Below are positions 35,686-44,330 of a stretch of 64,000 nt of DNA, one piece after another. Every line of letters starts with the position of its first letter. The stretch's first letter is position 1. The position numbers and the translations under genes were made by a program. The notes beneath the pieces were generated by a model that saw nothing but the letters and a program-made list of their open reading frames with translations, was not told the origin of the DNA and did not search any database. This stretch comes from Corynebacterium matruchotii (lineage in GTDB: Bacteria; Actinomycetota; Actinomycetes; Mycobacteriales; Mycobacteriaceae). The stretch spans positions 1 through 64,000 of the forward strand of contig NZ_CP050134.2 of NCBI RefSeq assembly GCF_011612265.2. The letters run 5' to 3'.

Positions 35686-36336
35686 ATGGTTGCACGCATG
35701 ATCCTCATGCGACACGGGCGGACGTATTCGAATGCCCGAAAACACTTGGACACCCGACCCCCGGGTGCGGAGCTAACGGAAATCGGTCGCCAGCAGGCGT
35801 TTGATACGGGACGCCGCCTGCGGAACGTGACCTCGGACATTGGGCTGGCAGTGTGCTCGATTGCCATGCGGGCGCAGCAAAGCCTCAACCTGGCGCTGTT
35901 GGGCTATGGGGCGATGCCGCTGGATGTGCCGGGCGTGGGCAAGCCCAGTATCCCGGTGGAGGTTATTTTGGGTATCCACGAGATTTTCGTGGGCGCCGAC
36001 TACGATGACATGGATTCCTCCGAAGCCCACCGCCAGTACAATATTGCGTTCGAAGGCTGGCAGTCCGGGGACTTGTCGGCGGGGCTCCCGGGTGGGGAAA
36101 CCGCCGGTGAAATGCTGGACCGGTATGTGCCGGCATTGATGGCCGCCTACGAGCGCGCCAACGGCAAAGACCTGTTCGTAGTGACGCACGGTGCCGCGAT
36201 CCGGGTGCTCTGCATCCACGCCCTTGCCGACCCGAGCATCACCGGCCCGCACATTGATAACGGTTCGTTGACTGTGATCGAACCGGTCGGCGAGTTCGGC
36301 CAGTGGCGTTGCCCCATGTGGGCCAGCAACGACTAG
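35686..36336 (+). CDS. Histidine phosphatase (phosphoglycerate mutase-like)
   Basis: A 216-residue protein with the catalytic LMRHGRTYSNA motif at the N-terminus and the second active-site His in VTHGAAIRV. This is the branch-1 histidine phosphatase fold; such genes regularly follow pheA in corynebacteria and mycobacteria. Substrate unknown. It follows pheA with no gap and is surely in the same operon. Confidence 0.85.
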   Translation: MVARMILMRHGRTYSNARKHLDTRPPGAELTEIGRQQAFDTGRRLRNVTSDIGLAVCSIAMRAQQSLNLALLGYGAMPLDVPGVGKPSIPVEVILGIHEIFVGADYDDMDSSEAHRQYNIAFEGWQSGDLSAGLPGGETAGEMLDRYVPALMAAYERANGKDLFVVTHGAAIRVLCIHALADPSITGPHIDNGSLTVIEPVGEFGQWRCPMWASND

Positions 36337-36401
36337 CCCGCTTTACGACGCCTAAAGCACCAGGCAGGCACGGGTATTCCATAGTGAGGAAGTAGGTTTG
36401 G

Positions 36402-37577
36402 ATGCGTCCTGTTACATGCTTGGTGAAACGCGGTTGCCTCAGCGTTCTTACCCTGGTGGTGTGTCTGATCGTGATGGTCGTGTCTGCTGGGAAATACGCG
36501 GCGAATCGTCATTCATTCCCCGAGAACACCGCCAGTTGGGGGCAGTCAGGTAACTATATTATGGGATATGGTCCGGTTCGGGAACCATACCTTGATACAA
36601 TCAAAAACACGTATCAAGTATTTTCTCCTGATGGAAAATGGCTGGATGAAACAACCCAACAAGGTAGTTATTATCCTATCGCTATCCCGACACGGCAAGG
36701 GTCATATCTCTATTTTGCTGATGCTATCAAACAGGCGGGTGAATACACCCATGAGATAAGCATTAATGCCCATGACCCTATCGAATATTCTAGTAATTCT
36801 GAGACTGGGACCTTTGGCGTCGCCGCTGTTAACGCTTCTTCAACAGAGTTCGCATACGACATTCTGACCTTGAAGAGTGATGGGAAATCAACCAAATTTT
36901 CCACCGATATTGTGCCTATTTCTTTAGCGGTGGGAAAAGATTATGCGCTAGTTGCGGGGTATTTATCGTCAGAAAAGCGGCTCTTATTGGTTGACGACCA
37001 AGGTCATGTGACAGAAACTAGTTTCCCCGATGAATACCGGCTTGATTCTCCATATTTCCCTTATTCATATGTTAATTATCTCGGGAATGATCGGTTTGAG
37101 ATTCTGCAAGCGGATCGAGTGGTAGAAGGCGAGCGTGGTCATACAGTAGATTTCACCTCGTTTGAGGTTGAGTTGAAGAAGAACCATGCCAGCACTAAAC
37201 ATGTGTTATCCGTATCACATTTTACAAAGTCATTGCCTGAAGACTTTGTGTCCACCTATGCTCTTCGGCATGGTGATAGTGGTTATGTGACCGAGGATGG
37301 CCGAGTCTATGTTCACGAGCGTTTGAACAATAAGCCAACATTCACTGGGCAGTTAGAGGGATTCTCCAAAGAGAACCACGTTACAAATAATAATTTTATC
37401 CCTGTTAATTCTCGGTTCGGTGAACCATCATTTGGGATTCAAAGCAAAGACGCTGTTTCTATTCGATCGTGGTTTGAACCAAATAAGGTAATAGTGACGA
37501 TTCCCCTCAGTAAGAATGCATGCTTCCTCGATGTTGACGAGGTTTGCAACCTCGCGTCGATAAACAGGGTTCCTTAG
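36402..37577 (+). CDS. Secreted or membrane-anchored protein of unknown function
   Basis: A 391-residue protein with one N-terminal hydrophobic segment (VLTLVVCLIVMVVSAG) and a long extracytoplasmic part rich in Tyr, Asn and Ser, with repeated strand-turn patterns that suggest a beta-propeller. Three Cys lie near the two ends. Its DNA is visibly more AT-rich than the flanking genes, which suggests recent arrival. Start ATG 36402; upstream AGGAAGTAGGTTTGG offers a ribosome site. No family recognised. Confidence 0.6.
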   Translation: MRPVTCLVKRGCLSVLTLVVCLIVMVVSAGKYAANRHSFPENTASWGQSGNYIMGYGPVREPYLDTIKNTYQVFSPDGKWLDETTQQGSYYPIAIPTRQGSYLYFADAIKQAGEYTHEISINAHDPIEYSSNSETGTFGVAAVNASSTEFAYDILTLKSDGKSTKFSTDIVPISLAVGKDYALVAGYLSSEKRLLLVDDQGHVTETSFPDEYRLDSPYFPYSYVNYLGNDRFEILQADRVVEGERGHTVDFTSFEVELKKNHASTKHVLSVSHFTKSLPEDFVSTYALRHGDSGYVTEDGRVYVHERLNNKPTFTGQLEGFSKENHVTNNNFIPVNSRFGEPSFGIQSKDAVSIRSWFEPNKVIVTIPLSKNACFLDVDEVCNLASINRVP

Positions 37578-37695
37578 AATCCCTTGAAGCGAGGTGCGTC
37601 GGGTGTATGCGCTGCCAGAGTGCTGAACCTCATTGTGTAAGATGAAACCTGTTTATTACACCGATTATCAGTGATATGTGATGTGGTTAGACGCC

Positions 37696-37724
37696 AGGCG
37701 CCCGCATTCTTGGTTAGGGCGCCT
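37696..37724 (+). terminator. Possible terminator hairpin
   Basis: AGGCGCCC and GGGCGCCT form an 8-bp GC-rich stem about 120 bases past the preceding stop. No T tract follows, so the call is tentative. Confidence 0.35.
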
Positions 37725-37784
37725 TACCCCTATCGAGGCTGAAATAGGCAGACGGCTACATGCGGCTTCGCTATCATTAGTGTC

Positions 37785-38477
37785 ATGAGCCAGCCTTTTA
37801 ATCCACGTAGCCCCCAAAATAATCCCCGTAATCGGGACTATCGTATCGGTGATGCCGAACGTCAGAAGGCAATGGATGACCTAGGCAAACACTTTACCGC
37901 TGGTCGGTTGGATATCACCGAATACGATAATCGCCTCACCAACGTTGCAGAAGCAACCATGCGGTCCGATTTGATACCGATCTTCTCGGATCTCCCGGCC
38001 ATTACTGATACCAACACCTCGGCCGCCATACCGCATGCCACCGGCATCCCTGAAGAAGACAAATTCAGCAGGAGCGAGATAGAAGAAAGCTACCGGTCTG
38101 GGAGACGCATCAAGCTGGGCGTTATGATACTCATGTTCATGGCTGCTGTGAGCTCAACCCTTATTCTGCAAGATAAGTTGGTAGCTTTCACAATGATGAT
38201 GACATTTCTTGCCACGTTTGTTCTGTTGTATGTGATGAAGTTGGGGCCGAAGTCATGGCATCAGCCCAGCCCCCGCGCCTTGGCGCGGCAACGGCGACGG
38301 CAAATCGCCCAGGCCCAGGCCATGCAGGTGCAGGCCATGCAGCTCGCCCATGCCCAACAAATGGCGCAGCAGCGACTCGTCCGGCAACAACAGCAGGCGG
38401 AAATCACTAATGCTGCCTTGGAAGTGACCAACCAGTACGTCCAACGGCTTCGGAACCGCAACCGCTACCGCCGCTAA
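37785..38477 (+). CDS. DUF1707-domain membrane protein
   Basis: Residues about 20-75 (RIGDAERQKAMDDLGKHFTA, GRLDITEYDNRL) form a DUF1707 domain, common in actinobacteria and placed near membrane segments. Two hydrophobic segments follow (VMILMFMAAVSSTLIL and FTMMMTFLATFVLLYV), then a Gln/Ala-rich, probably coiled-coil C-terminus. Function unknown; relatives are often called cell-wall active or regulatory without proof. Confidence 0.75.
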   Translation: MSQPFNPRSPQNNPRNRDYRIGDAERQKAMDDLGKHFTAGRLDITEYDNRLTNVAEATMRSDLIPIFSDLPAITDTNTSAAIPHATGIPEEDKFSRSEIEESYRSGRRIKLGVMILMFMAAVSSTLILQDKLVAFTMMMTFLATFVLLYVMKLGPKSWHQPSPRALARQRRRQIAQAQAMQVQAMQLAHAQQMAQQRLVRQQQQAEITNAALEVTNQYVQRLRNRNRYRR

Positions 38478-38766
38478 TAATGGTAATCACAAAGAACAGC
38501 CACGTTCCGTTTTCTGCTGGTCAAGGCGTCAGATGAGGCTGAGGGCTCATTGGTAATCAAGTGGTTTTGATCCAGGACTTTGCGGGGAACGCCACGGCTG
38601 AGGTGTTTCGATCACATGTGACGGAGTATGTCCAACACAATAATATCGGATCTGAACAGTCCCCAAATCAAACGAATACTGCACATTGCGCTGGCATTAT
38701 CCACATCAACTGGTGCACAATGATTATGGGGTGGCTACCCCACCTTTAGTAATGACGCGGAGATGA

Positions 38767-39201
38767 TTGTTCGTTACTTTTCAGACCATCCTGGGATATC
38801 GCAAAGCCCGAAAATACCGGCGCGACTATGTGGGTTACCTTTTTCAAGACTACGCCCTCATCCCAGACCAAACCGTCTACGACAACATCAACCTAGCCGC
38901 CCGACCCAACAAAATCCTCTCCACCAAAGCAATGCTCACCCAGATTGCCCAGGCACTAGACCAGGTGGGGCTGGCCAGATGCGAGCACCGAACTCAGCAG
39001 CGGGTCGCCATCGCCCGACTCCTCGTGCGGCCGCCCAAGGTAGTGCTCGCCGATGAACCCACCGGCGCGCTCGACCACGACAACTCCCTGCGGGTCATTG
39101 CTCACCTGCGCGACCTTGCCGACGGCGGCGCAAGCGTGGTCGTGGCCACCCACTCCGACCTCGTGGCCGACTCCGCCGACCAACACATTAAGGTCGCATG
39201 A
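38767..39201 (+). pseudogene. Fragment of an ABC transporter ATPase
   Basis: The frame contains a Q-loop region (YVGYLFQDYALIPDQTVYDN), Walker B (VVLADEPTGALD) and the switch His (VVVATHSD), as in exporter ATPases of the LolD/MacB type. The N-terminal part with Walker A is missing, and the signature LSGGE is replaced by CEHRTQQRVAIARLL, so a deletion has also removed part of that motif. Non-functional remnant. The preceding 200 bp holds no gene. Confidence 0.7.
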
Positions 39202-39217
39202 TGTAGCAGGGGTGAGG

Positions 39218-39985
39218 CTACTGTCGGGAAGAGGACGGCACCGACTGCTGGCCCTGCCCCTGTTGCCCTTGCGCACCCACGGAATTCGGCACGGCGGCAG
39301 CGGGCTCACCAGCGGACACTGCCTCGCTGGTGGAGGCCGGCTTCTCCGGTAAGCTCATGTCGCTGTTCTTCCCATCATGACATTGCGACGTTGAAGCCGG
39401 CGACCGCATCACCACATAGGATTGGTCACCAAAATACCGGGCAAGCTTCGCATTCAAAGCGATCTCCACCCACTCCTTCTCCACCGAAGCAATCTGCGGT
39501 TCCAGCCATTCCCGCTGGTCATCGCGTCGGGTGTTTCCCTCCCCGTGGCTGACCGCCACCACCTTTGTGCCAATGAGGGTAACGGTAATGAAATGCTCCT
39601 GTTTGGCGGAACTATAAATATCTACCGAAGCAGACTGGTTATCCGTCAGGTCACCCCGGTAATGGATGACGGCGCGCACCCCATTCTCGGTGGTTGACAA
39701 CGCCGCGCCGTCGATAAGCGGCAAATCGGCATTGGTGGCGGCAGAGGCGGGTTGCGAATTCCTACTATCGTCACGTTTTGCCTGGTAGGTGCAGGTTCGG
39801 TATAAACCAGGAACGCTTGCTGGGTTGCGGGACTCGCTAGGCGTGTCGATGATCTGCCTATTGCTTTGAGGGCTGCTCTGTGGCTGAACCTGCCGCGTTT
39901 CCTGCTCCTGTTTCTCTCGGCCCCCGGTTGTGCTGCATCCGGTGATTAGCAACGCCGCAACGAATATTGCAAGCAATCGTTTCAT
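39218..39985 (-). CDS. Lipoprotein, paralogue of the one at 54334-55008
   Basis: The ATG at 39985 (GAGGAG five bases before) starts a signal peptide with lipobox LLITGCST. A Gln/Ser-rich linker leads to a domain of about 130 residues: LPLIDGAALSTTENGV, EHFITVTLIGTKVVAVSHGEG and YVVMRSPASTSQC. The same sequence layout recurs in the 54.3-kb lipoprotein (LPLVSSAAVT, EQFITITMRDTEVLAADYGAG, ALLSSDTVTSQC). A Pro/Gln/Ala tail closes it. Two Cys, one before and one at the end of the domain, may form a disulfide. Function unknown. Confidence 0.7.
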   Translation of the reverse strand: MKRLLAIFVAALLITGCSTTGGREKQEQETRQVQPQSSPQSNRQIIDTPSESRNPASVPGLYRTCTYQAKRDDSRNSQPASAATNADLPLIDGAALSTTENGVRAVIHYRGDLTDNQSASVDIYSSAKQEHFITVTLIGTKVVAVSHGEGNTRRDDQREWLEPQIASVEKEWVEIALNAKLARYFGDQSYVVMRSPASTSQCHDGKNSDMSLPEKPASTSEAVSAGEPAAAVPNSVGAQGQQGQGQQSVPSSSRQ

Positions 39986-40011
39986 GGCCACTCCTCTCTT
40001 GCTTTTCGACG

Positions 40012-40430
40012 TTTCTCCTGGTTGAAAGCCCTATTCATTATTATGACACCCAAGGAACCCTCGAATGCTGTCCAACACGACCCACAAGCCTCACGAACCT
40101 GTGCGATTAATGTGGGTGACATTTGACAGTATCAATGGTTCTTCTGACGTGGTGCCAGAATCCCATATTTATTGGTTTTGATTATTTTGCCCTCGGTATT
40201 TTAAGGGGATACTTTTGTTGGTATTATTTTCGCTGTTGAGGGGACATGGTGAATTAAAATCAACCATGCTGGTGCAAGCCACTATGGGGAAGTGGTCGAA
40301 AATATGAGTTTTCCGCAATAATCCTCTCATTACCTAATTCCTTATGAAAATAATCCGTAACTTTATTCTATGGCACTTGCCCGCCCAGTAGGGGAGCGGG
40401 GGAGGCTGTCGACAATATGACTGCACAGTT
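40012..40430. other. Spacer, no gene seen
   Basis: AT-rich leader between the lipoprotein and the hairpin cluster. No credible frame or structured element; a promoter for the lipoprotein probably lies at its left edge. Confidence 0.4.
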
Positions 40431-40818
40431 TCTAAGCTAAAGATCGGGTTGGCGCCCAGGCGTTTAGGGTGCTGAGGGTGGGTGTGGTTGCTGTTTTCCG
40501 GAGGGCGGCAGCATATTCGATAAGCTTGGATTTCGACCAACAGCACTTCACACTGGCCTGCTGTACAAAGGTTTTCGGGCAGAATATGGGGTGTGGCTCC
40601 GCGGGTGCTGCACAAACCTGGCAAATTGTGCTGCACAGTTTCTAAGCTTGGATTCCCCTTGCGGGTGGGGGAGCATCTGGGGTTTTGGGGCATTCATGGT
40701 GCCCCGAGAATGGAAACCATGCTTAGGAAATGTGCTGTGTTGCGCTGAGGGGTTTGGGAAAGCTCGGGGTGTGTGGGAGGGGTGGGAGTGCGGTCGGTTT
40801 TCTGGGTTTGAGCTGTGT

Positions 40819-40904
40819 GTTTGCTTTAGCTGGGGTTCTGTTTAGCAGCCTAGGTTTCCTCAGGAAGAAAACTCCCCGAAACCGGAACCCCAGCTAAAGC
40901 AAAC
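40819..40904. repeat. Hairpin unit A, 20-bp perfect arms
   Basis: Arms at 40819-40838 and 40885-40904 are perfect inverse complements around a 46-bp interior. The interior appears in reverse orientation in unit B, although the sequence outside both arms keeps its orientation. Confidence 0.85.
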
Positions 40905-41378
40905 GCCCTGCCTGTTCTGGTTGGAGGTGTCCTAAGCTTGGGTTCCGTCCTTATGTGCAGTTTTGTAGGGTATCTGAATCGAGAAAGTCAAGCTTAGAGG
41001 ATATGCAGCCGGATTCATTTAGCTTGGGTTCTGGTTTGTGGTGGGTGTGTTTCCTGGGCTTATGGTCTGGCCGGATGCGGAATCCTAGTTAAAGCGAGTC
41101 TAGTGTCAGGTCGGGCTCTGGCTGCATGTCTTCTAAGCTTGGTTTTTATTTGGCGTACCCTGTTGTCCCAGGGAGAATATTGGTTTAAAACTGGAGTCCA
41201 AGCTTAGAATACCTGATACCTCCACTCTTGTCCGTCGCAGCATAAGTTCCAAGCTTGGGTTCTGGTTGATAGCGCCCCAAATGCATGCTCTTTGGAGTAG
41301 AACTCAAGCTTAGGAGATGTGCAGTAAGGGTTGTGGAGACGTTGGAAAAGACGGCTGGTTTTGTGGTTTGAGCTGTGT

Positions 41379-41464
41379 GTTTGCTTTAGCTGGGGTTCCG
41401 GTTTTCGGGGAGTTTTCTTCCTGGGGAAACCTAGGCCGCCAAACAGAACCCCAGCTAAAGCAAA
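41379..41464. repeat. Hairpin unit B, interior flipped relative to unit A
   Basis: Arms at 41380-41398 and 41446-41464 (19 bp, perfect). The 47-bp interior matches the reverse complement of unit A's interior with about four differences. The left flank (GGTTTGAGCTGTGTG) and right flank (CCCTGC) match unit A in the forward direction. Confidence 0.85.
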
Positions 41465-41947
41465 AGCCCTGCTTGGCGGGCTGCAAGAATGCTAAGCTTG
41501 TAGTCTGTGTTTAGGGGGTCTGGATCCATCTATTGGGTGCGGAACTCAAGCTAAAACGAAGCTGGTGCTGGGGCGGGGCTCTGGCTGCATATCTTCTAAG
41601 CTTGGTTTTTATTTGGTGCCTCTTGTTTGCCCAGGGTGAATGTTGGCCTGAAATTGAAACCCAAGCTTAGAACAAATGCTGCCGTAAGCAGGGTGGGGAT
41701 ATCAGACGTTCTAAGCTTGGGTTCTGGTTGATAACGCCCCAAATGTGTGCCTTTTGAAGTGGAACCCAAGCTAAAGCAAAAGCCCTGCTTGGTGGGCTGC
41801 AAGAACGCTAAGTTTGGGTTCCATGTCTAGGACTAGGGGGATTGGGGTGCTGCCGGATGGAACCCTAGCTCAAGTGCGTGCGGCAGGGTCGGGCCTGGGC
41901 TCAAACTCAGGCCTGAGGGTTGGCAAGATGAGATTGGCAAAACAAAT

Positions 41948-41979
41948 CCCTCCGGGTGGTCTGGGTGCCACCGGGAGGG
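41948..41979 (-). terminator. Terminator of the zincin gene
   Basis: On the minus strand CCCTCCCGGTGG pairs with CCACCCGGAGGG (one mismatch) and is followed by ATTTGTTTTG. It lies about 30 bases after the stop at 42012. Confidence 0.75.
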
Positions 41980-42011
41980 CGTCGTAAAGCGGAGGGAGGG
42001 AGAGAGGAGGA

Positions 42012-42365
42012 TTAGCCGTAGCCTAGGCGGTGGAGATCGTCCTCATCCAAGCCAAAATAGTGGCCGATTTCGTGCATCACCGTAATGCGCACCTGTTCTA
42101 TAAGCTCATCCTCGGACCAACAATAATCCTTCAGGGCCTGGCGGTAAATCGCAATCGTATCGGGCAGAAAACCCGTATGATCGAAAGTGCGTTTAGGCAA
42201 CGCCACCCCGGTGTACTGGCCCAAGATATAGGGGGAGCGGGGATTATAGTCCTCGATCAGAAACACCACGTTTTTGATGTGCTCGTGCACCTCGTCGGGA
42301 ATCTGGGCGAGGGCCTGGTCGACAAGCTCCTCGAATCGCTCGTCACTGATCTCCATCATGGGCAT
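42012..42365 (-). CDS. Small zincin-like metallopeptidase
   Basis: A 117-residue protein with the zinc motif TVMHEIGHYFGLDEDDL near the C-terminus, matching the minimal zincin family (Zincin_1) common in actinobacteria. The HExxH is intact and a Gly-x-Asp follows; DEVHEHIKNVVFLIED in the first half fits the fold. It is cytoplasmic, lies six bases after the upstream gene's stop, and is likely its operon partner. Substrate unknown. Confidence 0.8.
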   Translation of the reverse strand: MPMMEISDERFEELVDQALAQIPDEVHEHIKNVVFLIEDYNPRSPYILGQYTGVALPKRTFDHTGFLPDTIAIYRQALKDYCWSEDELIEQVRITVMHEIGHYFGLDEDDLHRLGYG

Positions 42366-42371
42366 TCACCT

Positions 42372-43394
42372 CTACTGGGGTTTCGGCTGCACGGACTGAA
42401 GCGCCTCGGGGTTCACAATGGGGGCACGATCCGGGCGCTCCGCGGGCGGCTGCCCATTGATCGTGAACTGGCCCTTCACCGAGCCAGCCAATGTGCCCAG
42501 GTGGCCGTTGTCGTTAAACATGAGGGAACAGTTCACGCTGTGCGAACCGCGATCCCACGAATTTGCCGGAATCGTCGCCCACAGCGGCTGCAACGTGGAC
42601 TTATAAAGCTGGTCGTCGCCACCAATGTAATCCTTCGCCGCCTGAGTGCACACCGTGCGCAGGTGATTATCCTGGTCCTCAATCGACGGGGTGTTATTGG
42701 GGAACACCTGCAACAAATCCACGATCTGGGTGACCTCCAACTGGTGAGGTTGCGCGCAATCAATCTGCTTTTCGGAGTTTGCGCCATCCACGGCCACGCA
42801 CTCGCCCACCCCGAAAATCCGGGCCTGGTCCTGCTGCGCCACCTTGCCGTTGGTAGTAATCACCTTGCCCGCCTCATCCGTGGCCTGAATGCCACACAAC
42901 AAGGTTCGGTCACCCGCATTCCAGGCGGCCTGCGGTGGCAAAATCGACGCCACCGAATACCGCCCCAATGGGTCGAACGTGCCCCCCAAATACTTCATCG
43001 TGGGGTCCATGCACAATTCCTCCCGCAATTGGGCCTGCCGGGTTGTATTCGGCATCGCGGCTTTCGCCCCAAACTCGGAGCTGGGGTAGGTGGATAAATC
43101 TTCCCGGGAGGAAACCTCAAACCGGTGGGGGCCGCCGCAGTCCGTTTGTTCGAAAGCGGTAATGGTGGTGCCGCTATCTTGCCAGGTAAGGCAAGATCCC
43201 GCATCCGCAGAAGTGAAGGATGCTACACCTGGTTTCGTGGATTTGCCGTCATCGGCCTTACTGGCGTGTGTGGTCTTCCCGTCACTGTTTTTTGTGGGGG
43301 ACATCAGGTAGTAGCCTCCGAACGCCGCGGCGGCTGCTAATACTGCCACAATGAGAATGCGAAGGACATCCGTGGTACGCCAAGTTTTTTTCAT
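42372..43394 (-). CDS. Septum-formation-like membrane protein
   Basis: A 340-residue protein with an N-terminal membrane anchor (LRILIVAVLAAAAAFGGYYL) and an extracytoplasmic part with two copies of a Cys-containing motif: GSCLTWQDSG...DCGGPHRFEV and GECVAVDGAN...DCAQPHQLEV. This C...DC..PH..EV layout is the Septum_form (septum formation) family of actinobacteria; the name is historical and molecular role is unknown. Start ATG 43394. Confidence 0.7.
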   Translation of the reverse strand: MKKTWRTTDVLRILIVAVLAAAAAFGGYYLMSPTKNSDGKTTHASKADDGKSTKPGVASFTSADAGSCLTWQDSGTTITAFEQTDCGGPHRFEVSSREDLSTYPSSEFGAKAAMPNTTRQAQLREELCMDPTMKYLGGTFDPLGRYSVASILPPQAAWNAGDRTLLCGIQATDEAGKVITTNGKVAQQDQARIFGVGECVAVDGANSEKQIDCAQPHQLEVTQIVDLLQVFPNNTPSIEDQDNHLRTVCTQAAKDYIGGDDQLYKSTLQPLWATIPANSWDRGSHSVNCSLMFNDNGHLGTLAGSVKGQFTINGQPPAERPDRAPIVNPEALQSVQPKPQ

Positions 43395-43404
43395 AGTCCT
43401 TCTA

Positions 43405-44154
43405 TTATGCTTTAGTAATCAGCGTGTGCAAAGCATAACGGTCGGTACGATACAGCGAGGAGCACCATTCGATGGGTTTCAGATTCGACCGGGAGAACCG
43501 CACCACCTTCAGGAGGGGGGTTCCCTTATCCACTTGCAGGAATTCTGAATCATCGCTGCCCGCTGCGATAGCGCTCACAATTTGTTCGGCGTCGGTGATA
43601 GGTACGTGATATTGGGCATCCAAAATGGCGTACACGGACTTGTATACGTCATTTTCCAGTAGGTCGGGGGCGAAAAGCGAGTTATACCAACCGTCATCAA
43701 TGGAGAATGGTTTCCCATTGCCCAGCCGGAGGCGTCGTAGATGCGTGTGCGGCTTGGTCAACGGTGAATTGAAGAAAATCCGAATTTCTTCCGGGGCCGT
43801 TGTCCATGCCGAGAGCAAAATCTTTGATGAAGAGGTAATGTTTTGCGCCGCCATCTCGTCGGAAAAGCTGGCGAGATGTACTCGCGCCACCAGCGGCGAA
43901 TGCGCAACGAATGTTCCTTTGCCGCGGGCGCGCCGCAGCTTACCGCTGGCCACAAGGTCGCCAATCGCCCGGCGCACGGTGATACGAGAAACGCCATATT
44001 GTTCCTCTAGCACTCGCTCACCCGGCAACATGTCGCCCGGGTTTAAGTAGTTAATGCATACGTCTTCGAGGATCTCCCTGAGTTGTTGATGTTTTGGAGC
44101 GTCACTCTCATCAGTCAGGGTCCTGATGGGTAGCTCCACAGGAGGATCAGTCAT
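43405..44154 (-). CDS. GntR-family transcriptional regulator, HutC type
   Basis: A 249-residue regulator: N-terminal winged helix ([47 protein letters not shown]) and a C-terminal UTRA ligand-binding domain ending in [20 protein letters not shown]. HutC-type members bind sugars or amino-acid derivatives. It is divergent to serS; the 16-bp palindrome at 44195-44210 could be its operator. A short gap separates it from the septum-formation-like gene, which may be co-transcribed. Confidence 0.85.
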   Translation of the reverse strand: MTDPPVELPIRTLTDESDAPKHQQLREILEDVCINYLNPGDMLPGERVLEEQYGVSRITVRRAIGDLVASGKLRRARGKGTFVAHSPLVARVHLASFSDEMAAQNITSSSKILLSAWTTAPEEIRIFFNSPLTKPHTHLRRLRLGNGKPFSIDDGWYNSLFAPDLLENDVYKSVYAILDAQYHVPITDAEQIVSAIAAGSDDSEFLQVDKGTPLLKVVRFSRSNLKPIEWCSSLYRTDRYALHTLITKA

Positions 44155-44194
44155 ACCCTAATACTACTCCTAGCGGTCATAACCAGTACAGACC

Positions 44195-44210
44195 CCCCAT
44201 AATTATGGGG
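44195..44210. promoter_or_regulatory. Perfect 16-bp palindrome between gntR and serS
   Basis: CCCCATAATTATGGGG lies 41 bases before the gntR start and is followed on the + strand by CTACTTTTTG. A partial repeat (CCCCCCATAA) sits near 44232. It may be a GntR operator; a weak terminator is the alternative. Confidence 0.4.
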
Positions 44211-44330
44211 CTACTTTTTGTTCATTTTCTTCCCCCCATAAGGTTGTTTCTAGGGGCTATGCTCCGACACCTTTACAACGACTTTACAACAAGTTCCGGG
44301 GGATCATCCATAACAGATAGACTAAAATGC

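Larger units (their letters stand above)
40431..41880. repeat. Cluster of about eleven hairpin repeats, AAGCTTGGGTTC family
   Basis: Noncoding block of units of 65-90 bp, each with an AAGCTTGGGTTC-like left arm and its inverse on the right around a 40-50 bp interior. Units lie at about 40641-40728, 40819-40904, 40932-40997, 41018-41093, 41131-41209, 41249-41314, 41379-41464, 41491-41556, 41594-41672, 41709-41776 and 41807-41874. Two of them (41131, 41249) recur about 463 bp later (41594, 41709), showing a segmental tandem duplication. No protein-coding frame fits. Confidence 0.8.

Noticed and set aside
40591..41802. Short frames within the hairpin cluster (for example 40591-40845, 41317-41514)
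   Set aside because: They merely traverse repeats, with Cys/Trp-rich products and no ribosome sites.
40431..41880. CRISPR array
   Set aside because: Repeats are inverted pairs with unequal spacing rather than uniform direct repeats with unique spacers, and no cas genes are present.
42030..43097. Plus-strand frame of 355 codons
   Set aside because: Antisense of the zincin and septum-formation-like genes; no coding features, and the minus strand has motifs and starts.
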